A stretch of 64,000 nucleotides of DNA from Azolla caroliniana. Its lineage: Eukaryota > Polypodiophyta. This document shows positions 19,394 to 30,599 of the stretch, one piece after another (the stretch's first letter is position 1; each line of letters starts with the position of its first letter). Position numbers and translations under genes: made by a program. Below the pieces are notes generated by a model. The model did no database searches. It saw nothing but the letters and a program-made list of their open reading frames with translations, and was not told where the DNA came from. The stretch lies in the NCBI GenBank assembly GCA_043228905.1, contig JBHGNT010000014.1, positions 19,406,001 through 19,470,000 of the forward strand, given 5' to 3'.

Positions 19394-22300
19394 TCACACA
19401 ACTGCACCTTCATCTATGGATTCCATCTCCTTGGATTCTGTGAAGGGCAGGAAATCATCATTGTCAGTGAGGTTGTATTTCTGGCCTATGGCCCTCAGCA
19501 TCTGGTGTACCTCATACATCGAGGGCCTTTCCTTTGGAATTGAATGAATACATCTACATGCAATCCTTAGGATTTGGTTGAGCTCACTATCAAATCCCTT
19601 CGTCTTGAGTGTCTTGTCCATAGCCTCATCACGACGTCCATTATTTGAAAGGAAAGTTACCCACTCCGCCAAATTCCCTCTAAAGTCACTTTCACTACAC
19701 ACATCGCTCGCCTTTTGACCTGTCACAAGCTCGAGTAGCACTACACCAAAGCTATAGACATCCCCTTTCACTGTAGGAACTAGTGTTCGGGCATACTCTG
19801 GAGCCACATAGCCAATATCACCAAAATCACCATTGACGAAGGTATTAATGTGGGTATCCACGGGTTTCATGAGACGAGCTAGCCCAAAATCCGTGATCCT
19901 TGGCTCGTAATCATCGTCTAGAAGAATGATACTACTACTAATGTTGCAATGGATGATTCTTGGATTACATGTGTGATGCAACCATGCAAGGCCACGAGCC
20001 ATTCCGATGCTTATCTTGACCCGTGTTGGCCAATCAGGATTTCTCCCCTCTGGCAGCACTTCATGAAGCCAATCTTTGAGGCTTCCATTCACCATATGCT
20101 TATAGATAAGTAGCTTTTCAGAACCTGCTACACAATATCCAAGCAACGGAACAAGATTCCTATGCCTTACTCTACCCAATATCTCCATCTCGGATTTGAA
20201 TTGCTTATCACTATGCAAAGAAGATGGGTTCAATCTCTTGACTGCCAACATAGACCCATCAGCAAGAAATGCTTTATAAACTGTCCCTGTTCTTCCCGAC
20301 CAGATTATGTTCTCTTTACTAAAATCATTCGTCACAAACATGAGCTCTGAGAGTTTTAGCTTCATCAATGGCTTCTCAAATAAGGAAACAACTACAGATT
20401 TAGGCATGCGTTTCGCCCATTTATGTTCATCTCGAAGAAAAGCACTTTCTTTTGTTCGGGCTCGGCCTGAATAATAATACCACACAAGTAGTGTGCACAC
20501 GAGGGCTAAAACTGCAGCCCCAGCCAAAGCACCACCAATGATGGGCCCCATCTTTGGGCCAGGATTGCATGATTTGTTATCCAATGGAGCACCACAAAGA
20601 CCAGGGTTATTGCTAAAGGATGCTGCAGGAAATGGGTCCCGATGAATCGCTGTTCGATTGATATAACTAGATGGGATGGATCCAGTTAGAGAGTTACCTG
20701 AAAAGTTCAATTCAACTTGGTTAGCTTAGACTTGCAACTATCCTTTAATATCACCATTTGAAAGAAAGCCAGTCTGACTTTGAGAGAACTTTTTTTTAAT
20801 TTGCATTATTTGAAAAAAATTAAGATAAGAGATACTCTCCATATTATGAGTTGTTCAAGAGTAAGCAAAGCCTTTGAACCGTTAACATTATCTCAACATG
20901 CATTATTTGAATATCACCTTCAATTTATGAAGTTGAAGGCAACAGAGACCCTCTAAAATACAAAATGTTTTAGAATAAAGAATTATTGAGATATTGGGTA
21001 ACAGATAATTTGCTTATATACATGTCCTCATATACATTCCTAATACACATGTTGTACATGCAAGTATGAAATACAACATATATTCATGTACACTATTCGC
21101 AACATGCCTGTGGTCAATGATTGGGCTAGAGATACACAACGGAAGCACAACATACACATGTGAAACAGAAATTGCATTTTCTATTCATGCAACTAGATGC
21201 AAATGAATCCCGTCAAAAGAGACATTTGCAAGGTCAAGTTTGATAGCTTAAATTTGCAAATACGAAACTTTAAACTCTAAACCTATCATTGATGTAACTA
21301 GATTGTGAAAAATTCACTTGTAGAAGAGTTACTTGAAAGATCAAGTACAAACCTAAACCTAAACCCAAACCACAAAATATAAAACCTTAAGCTCTAAATC
21401 CTAACATTTTATAGATGTAAGTAGCCACATTGGGATAAATCCAGTCAAGTTAACAAACAAAAGGTTTATTTCAGATATCAAGCCCGGTTAGCCTTGGAGA
21501 AATCCCTGTTTGGCACAGGAGCTCTCTGGAGAATTGATCTTCTAAACTCTAATCCTTAATCCTAAAACCTAAAATAGAAAGCTCAAAACTTTAAGCCTAA
21601 AACTTTTATTGATGTGACTGTATAACGTCAAGTAGAAACTGTATACCTTCTATTGAGAAAACTAGAATCTAAACCTTGGATTGATGACAGTTATAACTAC
21701 GTTACAGAAGACTTGTGTGAAAGAACAAGTACAATCCTTAACCCAGAACACAAAATACAAAACTTTAAACCCTAAACCCTAACATGGTACCTTCAATTGA
21801 TGTAAGTAGACGGGGATAACTTCACTTCAGTTAACATATAAAGTACTAGCCTGAAAGATGAAGTACATTTAAACTGAGAACAATAGCGGTTGTATATGGA
21901 GGCCAAAACTCTAAACGATTTAAACCATCAGTTGATATAACTACATTGAGATTAATCCAGTTAGGTTAAGAACGAAAAGAGTTAGCACCCGAGAGATCAA
22001 GCTAAACCAGAACGAAAAGATTATACAAAGGTAAGAATTAGTTACCCGAAAGATCAAGAACAGTTAACCTCGGAAGGATCCCAATTTGCCATGGAAGCTG
22101 ACCAGATAATTGGTTCTCTTGCAATTTCAGACTATTGAGATAAACACAGTCCTGGAAACCTTCTGGAACATTCCCTGAGAATTCATTCTGAGAAAGATCT
22201 ATAGCTGTGCTATAAGGAAGATCCTTGCATATATCTGAAGGAATATTTCCATTGAACTTATTTTGAGATAGATCAAGTTCTTGTAAAGATGAACAAAGGT

Positions 22301-22562
22301 CTAGTCCTTCTGGGAAACTTCCAGAAAGACTTGAGTGTGTGAGCTTTAAGCTAAATACTTTATTTTCTAGAGCATTCCAGCAGTTAACGCCAGAAAAGCT
22401 GCAGACGGAGCCTTTAGAGGCATTATTGAAGTTCCAGTTGGACAGAAGCCCTAATGGATCTTCGACCGAGTTATGGAAAGCTTGTAAACACGCTGTGTCG
22501 TCCTCTGAGTGAACCAAGGGAGAAGAAAGAAGGGGAAGAAGAAGCAGAAAAATAAGCTTCAT
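19394..22562 (-). CDS. BIR1-like: BIR1-type LRR receptor-like (pseudo)kinase
   Basis: Two exons, 22562-22046 and 20697-19394, with a 1348-bp GT-AG phase-1 intron that splits the Gly of SGNS; the product is 606 residues. It has a signal peptide (about 1-19), an N-terminal LRR cap with CxFSGVNCW, about five LRRs, a transmembrane helix at about 224-248 and a kinase domain. The Gly loop is SGRTGT (about 306-311), the VAVK-type lysine is about 326, DFG about 442-444 and APE about 471-473. The catalytic HRD is HCN (about 422-424), so the proton-acceptor Asp is missing. The order NLVPLLGYCVA, GLAWLHHTCNPRIIH, DTHINTFVNGDFGD and YSFGVVLLELVTGQKA matches Arabidopsis BIR proteins, which bind BAK1 at the plasma membrane and restrain immunity and cell death. 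Family assignment is strong; orthology to one BIR is not proven. Confidence 0.92.
20698..22045 (-). repeat. BIR1-like intron built of decayed tandem repeats
   Basis: About six degenerate copies carry ATTGATGTAACTA..., GGATAAATCCAGTTAAGTTA... and ACYTGAAAGATCAAGTACA, often followed by AAACCCTAAAC-like runs (near 21286, 21410, 21607, 21670, 21790 and 21930). At 21478-21546 a stretch resembles the last 66 bp of exon 1, including the GATCAAG...CAGTTAACCT core. The repeats seem to derive from the exon 1 end and donor region. Confidence 0.6.
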
Positions 22563-22698
22563 TTCTTGTTTTATACTTTGTACTGCAAGGCTATATAGCT
22601 ATAATGAGAGCTGAAGAATGAGATCTGAGATATGGAGACCTCTGACACAGAAAGGAGGGGAGAGAGAGGAGGAAGTTGAGCATTCAGAGCTCACTTAG

Positions 22699-22729
<31 letters not shown>

Positions 22730-22814
22730 CATGGTCCTCTTAACTCCCCCAGAAAAAATGCAGGTCAAACGTTTAACTGTATCTCTCATGTTTCATGGGC
22801 GAAACCCTAAATTG

Positions 22815-22845
<31 letters not shown>

Positions 22846-22893
22846 TCCCTCTCTTTGGTCTGTCCATGAAATGGCCACTCACTCAGTCACACC
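22563..22893. promoter_or_regulatory. 5' flank of the BIR1-like gene with GAA and CT repeats
   Basis: This region holds a GAA run (22698-22728) and a CT run (22817-22840), the usual pyrimidine/purine-rich 5' leader. No clear TATA box was identified. Confidence 0.4.
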
Positions 22894-23012
22894 AGTATGT
22901 ATGTATGTTATGTTACTTATGTATGTATGTATGTATGTATGTATGTATGTATGTATGTATGTATGTATGTATGTATGTATGTATGTATGTATTGTTATGT
23001 TACTTATGTATG

Positions 23013-23045
<33 letters not shown>

Positions 23046-23067
23046 TATGTTATGTTACTTATGTATG

Positions 23068-23101
<34 letters not shown>

Positions 23102-23113
23102 TGTATGTATGTA

Positions 23114-23148
<35 letters not shown>

Positions 23149-23163
23149 ATGTATATGTATGTA

Positions 23164-23215
<52 letters not shown>

Positions 23216-23237
23216 TGTATGCGTGTATGTATGTATG
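22894..23237. repeat. Large compound (TATG)n/(TG)n microsatellite
   Basis: About 340 bp of TATG units, broken by TTATGTTACTTATG spacers that recur near 22908, 22995 and 23047, then GT runs (23115-23131 and 23170-23213). All long frames here are repeat artefacts. It starts about 330 bp upstream of the BIR1-like start codon. Confidence 0.97.
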
Positions 23238-25090
23238 ATCAATATAGTTAGTCAGTGAAGGCCAATAGAAATGGGCGGTGCCCACACTCCTAACTATCAT
23301 TAGCATTAGCATTAGCACTAGCATTGCATTTCGGGGGTAACATGTAGGTCACTTAAATGGCCAGATGGACACACTCCATGTTGATCGTTGAAACAACCTC
23401 ACACCCGTGTGATCATATGTTGGTAACCCATCGGGTCACACTAATTTGCCAAACAACCTCGACACTACTGCCACATTGGTAGGTTATATATATCGACCAC
23501 ACGATCCTCACATTGCCTCCACTCCTCCATTTAACACATGGTCTGGATGGCTGTCTCAAGTGCTTCAATGGCTTCTTATCAATACATTTATTGCCTCAAA
23601 TTGTTTCGAGACCCGAGGATTCCCATTTCTTTGGACTCAGAAGGTAGCAAGAGACATGAACATGTAACCCGTTTCTCTTGAGTGACGAAAAAGAGATCCA
23701 ACGAATTTGTGAAGCCCATAATAAAATCATTCGGTCATATTGTTTGTCAAACAGTTGTTATGTCCAACTACCTTTCATGTGTTAAATATTGATGGAAATG
23801 GCCAATCTCTTATGATTCAACGAAGCTAATGTTTGAAAATGAATTTCCGAATATTGATTTGAGTATTGTGTGAGATTCCTAGAGCTTTTGAGAACGACAT
23901 CCTACAGGGTTATCACAAATACAAATTAGATGCATTGATGTGTACTTTGTCGATGCATCTAATTTAGAGTAATGAACAACTTGAATTTCAATCATATGTT
24001 AATGCATCGACATTCGGAAAATTGGTGGTTCACCTAGGTCACCCATAGAACAATGTGGGAATAACCTTATCTTATCTTTTCTCAAAATACTCTTGGTGGT
24101 AAAGAGAACAAAAACTCAACATGCATTATCTCATGTATCGTAACTTTCCTCAACAACACTATCATTTGCGCACAATGAATGTTTGAAGAGTTGCATGGAA
24201 GTATATTAAAACTTTTGTAAAAGTTGGCAAAAATCCCCATCATTTTCTCGAATGTCAACGAATGGACAAGCTATTCCCTTCTTTCAAGATTCTCACAACT
24301 GTGTATTCCAATGGTTTCATGCAACAAGACTTGTGGGAGTTCTACATGACAAACTCATATATAAGAAATGGTACGTGTCAACGATTCATGAAATTGCAAA
24401 CTACTATCGTCACAAAGCCCTGACATTAGTACTACTTCACAAATAAAGCACACGATTACGAAATTAAATGAAGGATAAGGTGATTAGAGCACAGTCATCA
24501 AATAAATTTTAGTTCCAACTTCCAACAACATCAACAAACTTCAAATCTAGATTCTACAAATTGTTATGGGGCAACCATCCCAATCAAAAAGAAATGGGGA
24601 AATTCTAAGATAAGTGAAAGTTTTCCTTATCTCCCCAAATGTTCTCAAGTTTGTTTTTTTCATTCATTCAAAAAGTGTCATCAGTCAACTCTCAAAAAAG
24701 AGAAAAGGGGATGAAGTGACTATGTAATTGCTCAAAAGCATAGATGATTGAGAAAAAAGGGATGAATGCCCATATAATTGGCCAAATAGCACATACAATT
24801 GCTCTTTCGGGTTGGCGGATGACATCAACAAAATAGAGAGTAATTTACAAGTATTTTAGTCTATTCCTAAAAAAGGATTTCATGTGTCTATGGAACAACA
24901 CTTGTTACATCGACAAATGATATCAAACACAATGAAAAGACGTGTATAAATCTATGCATATAAGATTTGTGTGTGTACATAAGCACACTATTCAACACAT
25001 CCTAATCAAAGAGATATTCCTTTTTCATGCATCATCATGATATTGGAAATATGAACATAAAAAGACTAATACAAGTGTTACTTTTGCACA
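23238..25090. other. Intergenic AT-rich DNA, no gene seen
   Basis: No supported coding region, RNA gene or defined repeat was found between the microsatellite and the inverted repeat at 25095. Confidence 0.5.
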
Positions 25091-25094
25091 AGAA

Positions 25095-25406
25095 ATCACC
25101 CAGGACTGATGCTACCTAATGTCTTTAAAACACATGCAAGTTGAAGCGTTCTTGATATGTATACATACACATACACACAAACACTAAATAATGCATTTTA
25201 AATTGTTCATTCTCGATGTATATAGATTCTATTCACTTAAGCATTTCAAAGAAAAACATGTGCTCAATGGTTAATGTATCTATTACCACAAGGTGTCTCT
25301 CACCCATGGTGACTTGGTTATCAATCACTAATGTCTCTCCCATCACTAATTTTATTGAAATTTGCATGTGTTTTAAAGACATTAGGTAGCATCAGTCTTG
25401 GGTGAT
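25095..25406. repeat. 45-bp near-perfect inverted repeat, 222-bp loop
   Basis: The arm at 25095-25139 (ATCACCCAGGACTGATGC...) and the arm at 25362-25406 are reverse complements with one mismatch (CCAGG/CCAAG). The transcript would fold into a long stem. It could be a foldback element or a young small-RNA (MIR-like) hairpin. Confidence 0.85.
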
Positions 25407-26240
25407 TAGGATCCAAGACAATTGACTTGCTTCTAATAGTAAAAAATAGCTTCTCCTAAACAAGGTGGTCAATAGGATTGTTGAGTAACACGTTTGCTTA
25501 ACCTTTTTGCGCCCTTGAGTAATTGAAAATTTTAAAAAATTGTGCCCAACAAGTTTTGTCAATTAAGAACTCAAGCATTTTGGAAGCATGTGAACTTCTT
25601 GAGACCATTGTAGACAATGATCTAGTGGGCAGAGCACTCCAAGAAGTTATGCCACTACTCAAAAGAATTGACATTAGCCGAAATCTATTTGTCATGGATT
25701 TCGTAATTCATTTCTATAGCTTGGAATTTTCTATAAGGAACAATGATTGGATGCAACTCATCGACCACCAATCTATGACAAGACAGTTCTAAGTGCTAAA
25801 TCAAATGGGTAAACCTCCATTATGAAGTGTTTGTGTACTTAAACATGGACTAAAATGAAGGTAGATGTGAAGATACAAATGCCACTTCAAACTATCAAAT
25901 GCCTCTCTTGCACTTGAAATCCATGTTAAGATTTGGTATATACGCTATGACTTGTGTGAGCATCAACATGGCTTTCAAAAATTCTTGATAAACTGTAGTA
26001 GAAGCAAGAGCATCGCAAGAATCATTGCATACTGCACATGAATCATTGAACCTTTTAGAGGATCCATTAAGCTACCTTTTGGAGAGCCTACATATCTCAA
26101 GAATTCCACTTGATTGCAAATGAAACTCATCACATTCTTTTCTATCAATTTTTTTTTTTCCCGAAAAAAAGGATACTACATTAGTATTAGAAATTGCGAT
26201 AAGACTATACATACAAGATATATCACAGATCCCCTTTTTT
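25407..26240. other. Intergenic DNA, no gene seen
   Basis: Short frames only, none with recognisable similarity. Confidence 0.45.
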
Positions 26241-26600
26241 CTAAATTCTAATCATCGGCTTAAATAAATACTTTGGTGCAGAGTAAAACCACTCCACCTT
26301 ATCAGAAAGCCGCCTATAAAATATACCTATGTCCCAGATGACATTAAACCCCAATCGCTTAAGCTCCACTTCTTGCGTATTACCTTTTATACTATCCAAC
26401 AAACCTTTCAGATTATGCATAATCTCTGTCCAAATCCCAGAAATTATTTGGGTAGGTATTTTAGTCACATTTTGAAATACCTTCAAACATCGAGCCTTCC
26501 AAATATACCAAATTGTAATACTACTTACTGATTGCCATATTTGAGGTTTATTAGTCTCAATTTGTGGATTCAAAGGTATCAATTTTTTTTCCCATCAAAC
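26241..26600 (-). pseudogene. LINE C-terminal remnant
   Basis: A 113-codon minus-strand frame contains ITIWYIWKARCLKVFQN, characteristic of the region after the zf-RVT domain in plant LINE polyproteins, and ends with DKVEWFYSAPKYLF. A related tail lies at 38962-39050. The rest of the element is missing, so it is a 5'-truncated insertion or a decayed fragment. Confidence 0.6.
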
Positions 26601-28031
26601 CATGTCTCATTACAATAGCATCTGCAACCTACTATGTTCTTTTCTATCAAAATTATACTAGGATATGGAACAAAATAGGGAATGTACATTTTTAAGGTTG
26701 GAAGTCCTTGCATTTCTACAAAAAACCAGCATGATTCTCTAAATGGATCAATAAATGTTGATGTTGAAATTAGTATTGCATATAGGCAAAAAGTACATTG
26801 TTTTTGCAAAAGCTATGCTCCGTCTTCATATATGGATCAATTCACCATCCCTCTTTGTATATGGGTCAATACATTAGTTTTCTTTGCATATATTGATATA
26901 GATATCAATGTACCTAGTTGATGCAAAAAGCAATATCCCTCTTGGTATGGCATGTGAGCAAAACCTATATCATTTGTACAAACCTGTCACCCCTCTTTGT
27001 ATATAGACCTATATTATCTTCCATATTCACACCAGAGGTGTCGATGTAGAACTACGTGCATGATGGCCTTTGAAGATGTATTAATATATGTTGACCCAAA
27101 TGTTAAACTTCAAGTCATGCCATGTGGCCTAAAAACACATACTTTCTACATAAACACTCACCCCTTACTCATGGAATAATATATGTCAATGTTGTTGACC
27201 CTTGTTCATTAGCAAAAAGGCACTATGTTTATATAGAAACTTAGATTCCTCAATGTAGAGGCACAACGTAAGCATAAAAAAACTAAAAAGTAATTGCTCT
27301 TTTTTGAAATATGCTAGGTTTTGTTCATGTCACTCAAACCCAAAGACACAGATTGACGATAATAAGGAATAACCTCCATAAACTCATCCCGCCACTTTGC
27401 TAGATGATTATATATCAGATCTTGAGGAAATTTATTTCACATCATATATATATGTGATACATGCAACAATGTTTGGAGTCTTATAAGTGTATCATCACCA
27501 TGAACTTCAAAGGCTCACAACCGACCATTATGCATTGAGCATCCACATTAGATTAGAGATTGCACCATCATTCTATGATTGTGGCATGCCATAGTGAGAC
27601 AACAGACCTCAAGAAGACATTTTTAGCTTCAGTAAAGAAGATAGGTTGTAAAATTGATGGTAACGTTACTTAGCTGCTGTTTTGATATAGTCAAGATTCT
27701 GCTATTTCGATATAATCAAGATTCAATGCAAGTTACAGAAGCATTGATTGATGGAGGTACAAACTCTCTTGCTCCCTTTTTGACACATATACCCAATACT
27801 TGTTGGGTAGTTACTGGAATATGCATTACCAAAATGTTACCAAAACATCTGCTGAAAATATCAGGTATTCCGTGTGTTCGTGTTGTTTTTCTCTTTCTAT
27901 TTTTCTTGTAACGTGGGCCTTGAATTATTGGGTACAACGAAACTTTCAATCTCTGGAGATGTGCCCCAAGATACTGGTATTATATTACCAAAGAGGTTGG
28001 AGGAAATGCACAAAAAGGTGCAGCATAGTCT
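26601..28031. other. Intergenic DNA downstream of the methyltransferase gene
   Basis: No supported gene was found. AT-rich, with only short unrelated frames. Confidence 0.45.
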
Positions 28032-30512
28032 TTATTGAGAGAGAATTGATCTGTTCTTGGCCTTTTGCTGGGCTACCGCAACAACATATGCATTCCAAGC
28101 ACTCTGTTGATGAAAAGCTGTGGTTTCTTCATATTTAGAATTGTTTTCCCAAATGTCATCATTGTCTTTCGCATTGTCCAAGGCATGCATATCCCGTAGC
28201 CAAAAATGAATTGAATCAAATCCTGCTTCTTCCAGACATTCTCGAACTTCAGGCAAGCTCCACCTGACCAAGAGAGACGTTTTGGTAATTTAGAACAGCA
28301 AAAAATGTAGCAATATGAAACTTAGATAGGAACCGTAACTAGGTTCTCAAAAGTTTTATCAGAATACACAAATTTTACTGCTGAGGGGTGTTTGCATAGT
28401 AGATAAGTTTTAGTGCTACTAAGGGAGATGGGATGATATAGGTTTGGATTGGGATGACATATTGACTTGGATTCAAAAAATAATCATTACACTAAAGGAA
28501 AATAAAAAGACAGGAAATTTACATTCGCCAATGATAGGAGAATGCGTGTCGGAGCGTATTCTTGTTGTTCAGCTGGAAATGCAGGCTTATCTTGGTCATT
28601 CGAGTGAGAACATCAAACGCTTCTTGTTCCCATATATACTGGCCACAATACAAAGTTTATATTATCGATTAAATTTAGATAAAAAAGCATCTCTATCTGA
28701 GTTGTTCTAGTGGTTTAAGACATTGCTGTCAGGCATAAGCCAGGAGTTCAAGTTTCACCCCTGCCCTCAGCCCGTACAAATAAGTTCTCATTAAGAGAAA
28801 AATAAGTATTCCTACAATGTTGCATTAAAGAAAGAAAAAGCAAATGCATAAAAAAGCAAGTGTACAATATTGTAATAAGAGAAAAATGAACATGTCTATA
28901 ACATTATAATAACAGAAAACCATGCTTATAAGGTTGCATTAAGAAAGCAAGAAAAAAAACTTTCAATCAACTTTTGTAAGAAAAGCATGAAAGCATGTCG
29001 ATAATGTTTGTATGGAGAGAAAAATCGAATGCATATCTACAATGGCTATAAATAAAATAAACTTACAGTGAAACCCGAGAAACGTCTCCTCAATTTCAAG
29101 GGCAGTTCAGAAGATATCCCACCATATAGATCCATTGCGAATATCCCACCCTTGTTGGACAAACTATCACGAGCATGTTTGAAGTAGGAAACGAGATCCG
29201 AACGTTTGTGAAGACAACAACAACTATAGTTGAATGCACACACTATATCCACGGAAGGCCAAGGCTCACTTTGTTCATCCATTCCATCACCGTCCTTGAT
29301 GATGTTACCTTCACACCATAACCTCTTTTAGTGTGAATGTCCACATTAGTATTTCAATATGATTATATTGTAGACAAATACTAAATGTTTTTAGAGCTCT
29401 AATGCCACATATAATCGAATATATTTTAATTCTGGTTTTTTACCTATGGACGTTGAAGTAATGAGCTTCGCAGAAGACAATGGTTTAAGCACGTTACCAC
29501 TCCAGAGACGAACTCTACTACAAGAGTCACCTCCAAGCTTTTGAAAATTGTTGCATAATCCCCATGTGAGAGCCTCTTCATCAAGATCCAATCCAGTTGC
29601 AACACGTTGAATCCCGCCTTTTAGCCATTCCGAACTGGATGAAACTCAATTTTTTAAAAATAAAATAAAAAAAACAAATCCTTTCAATAAGTTCTAAAAA
29701 AGGTTGTATTGCTTTTAAACTAAACAAGTGACAATTTATAAGCTTTCAGAAAGATAAATTGAGAAGTGATATGAAAAGAGACCATATCAAAGCTGTGCCA
29801 CAAAAATCTTCTCTTAAATGGATCGGAGATCGACCACCGATGTACGTAAGGAAGAACTTCTGAAGGTAACTTATGTCGCCCTTGGGAGACTGAAAAAACG
29901 AAAGACATGAGAAAGATGACACCAAAATAGTTGAAAAGACTCGATAGAAATGTCTACTGTTCATGATCAGTCATTCTAGTGTGTAATCTAGAGTTCTGTT
30001 CGTCTTTCAATGGGTATCTATGCATATAACGAATGCCTCAGTATCACCACGTACAAAATCCTCATTTCTGGTAATCATGGGGAATGAAGAGATGCATTGA
30101 AAATCCCAGGAAATGACTAGCTTTAAGACATTTATTTCTGTTCTTCGTAGTTGCTACACATGGTCATACATAATATGTACATATATACAATGCACGCTTG
30201 CATGAGCGAGTGATGATTGTGTTTCCTCATCTAAAACTGAGAGTTACCAGCACAAACGCGTAAAATGTGAGAGCAAAGCAGAGCAGGCCCGACCTGAACA
30301 GAGAGCTGATAGAGGTGAAACTTGTTAGTTCCATCCAGATGAAGATGGTTATTTGGGTTTCCTTCTTCTTCTTCTTCTTCATCTTCTAGTGAGAGCGCAG
30401 AGTAATCATTAGGATCGAAAGCAGAAGAAGGCATGGAATCTTCTCCTTCTTCGTCTTCATCTTGCTGATGACGTCGACCACGCCGTTGTGGCCTCTGTTT
30501 TCCCTTCCCCAT
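28032..30512 (-). CDS. SAM-dependent methyltransferase, plant class I family
   Basis: Six exons: 30512-30294, 29889-29783, 29634-29444, 29308-29067, 28638-28523 and 28263-28032, all GT-AG and in phase, giving 368 residues. The start ATG at 30512 begins MGKGKQRPQRRGRR. A basic and then acidic (Glu-run) leader of about 60 residues precedes the catalytic domain. KFHLYQLSVQ/SPKGDISYLQKFF leads into LREDFCGTALICSEW (SAM-binding motif I), TGLDLDEEALTWGL (acidic residue of motif II), VDIVCAFNYSCCCLHKR, GGIFAMDLYGG, a WEQEAFDVL segment and a C-terminal WSLPEVRECLEEAGFDSIHFWLRDM. This order is a conserved eukaryotic class I SAM methyltransferase family present in plants; I do not know its substrate. 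The exon 3/4 join uses acceptor GTGTGAAG|GTAAC, the only one that keeps phase, and is the least certain junction. Confidence 0.85.
28691..28800 (+). repeat. tRNA-like segment (possible SINE head) in a methyltransferase intron
   Basis: TTCTAGTGGTTTAAGAC (A-box-like) is followed about 35 bp later by GGAGTTCAAGTTTC (B-box-like, 28742-28755), then an A-rich tail. It lies antisense to the gene, in the intron between exons 4 and 5. Confidence 0.45.
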
Positions 30513-30516
30513 ACGA

Positions 30517-30520
<4 letters not shown>

Positions 30521-30547
<27 letters not shown>

Positions 30548-30548
30548 C
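30521..30548. repeat. (CT)n microsatellite in the methyltransferase 5' leader
   Basis: A CT run begins just 10 bp before the start codon on the sense (minus) strand. Confidence 0.85.
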
Positions 30549-30599
30549 ACAAAAACACACACAATTACTAGACACTCTCTGTTTCCTAGGTTTCCTTAG

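Noticed and set aside
22731-23324. Several long Met-Tyr-Val-Cys or His-Thr frames on both strands
   Set aside because: They are translations of TATG/GT microsatellites, with no non-repeat content.
28691-28770. True tRNA gene
   Set aside because: A- and B-box-like sequences are present, but I could not draw a paired acceptor stem or anticodon arm, so only a SINE-like head is supported.
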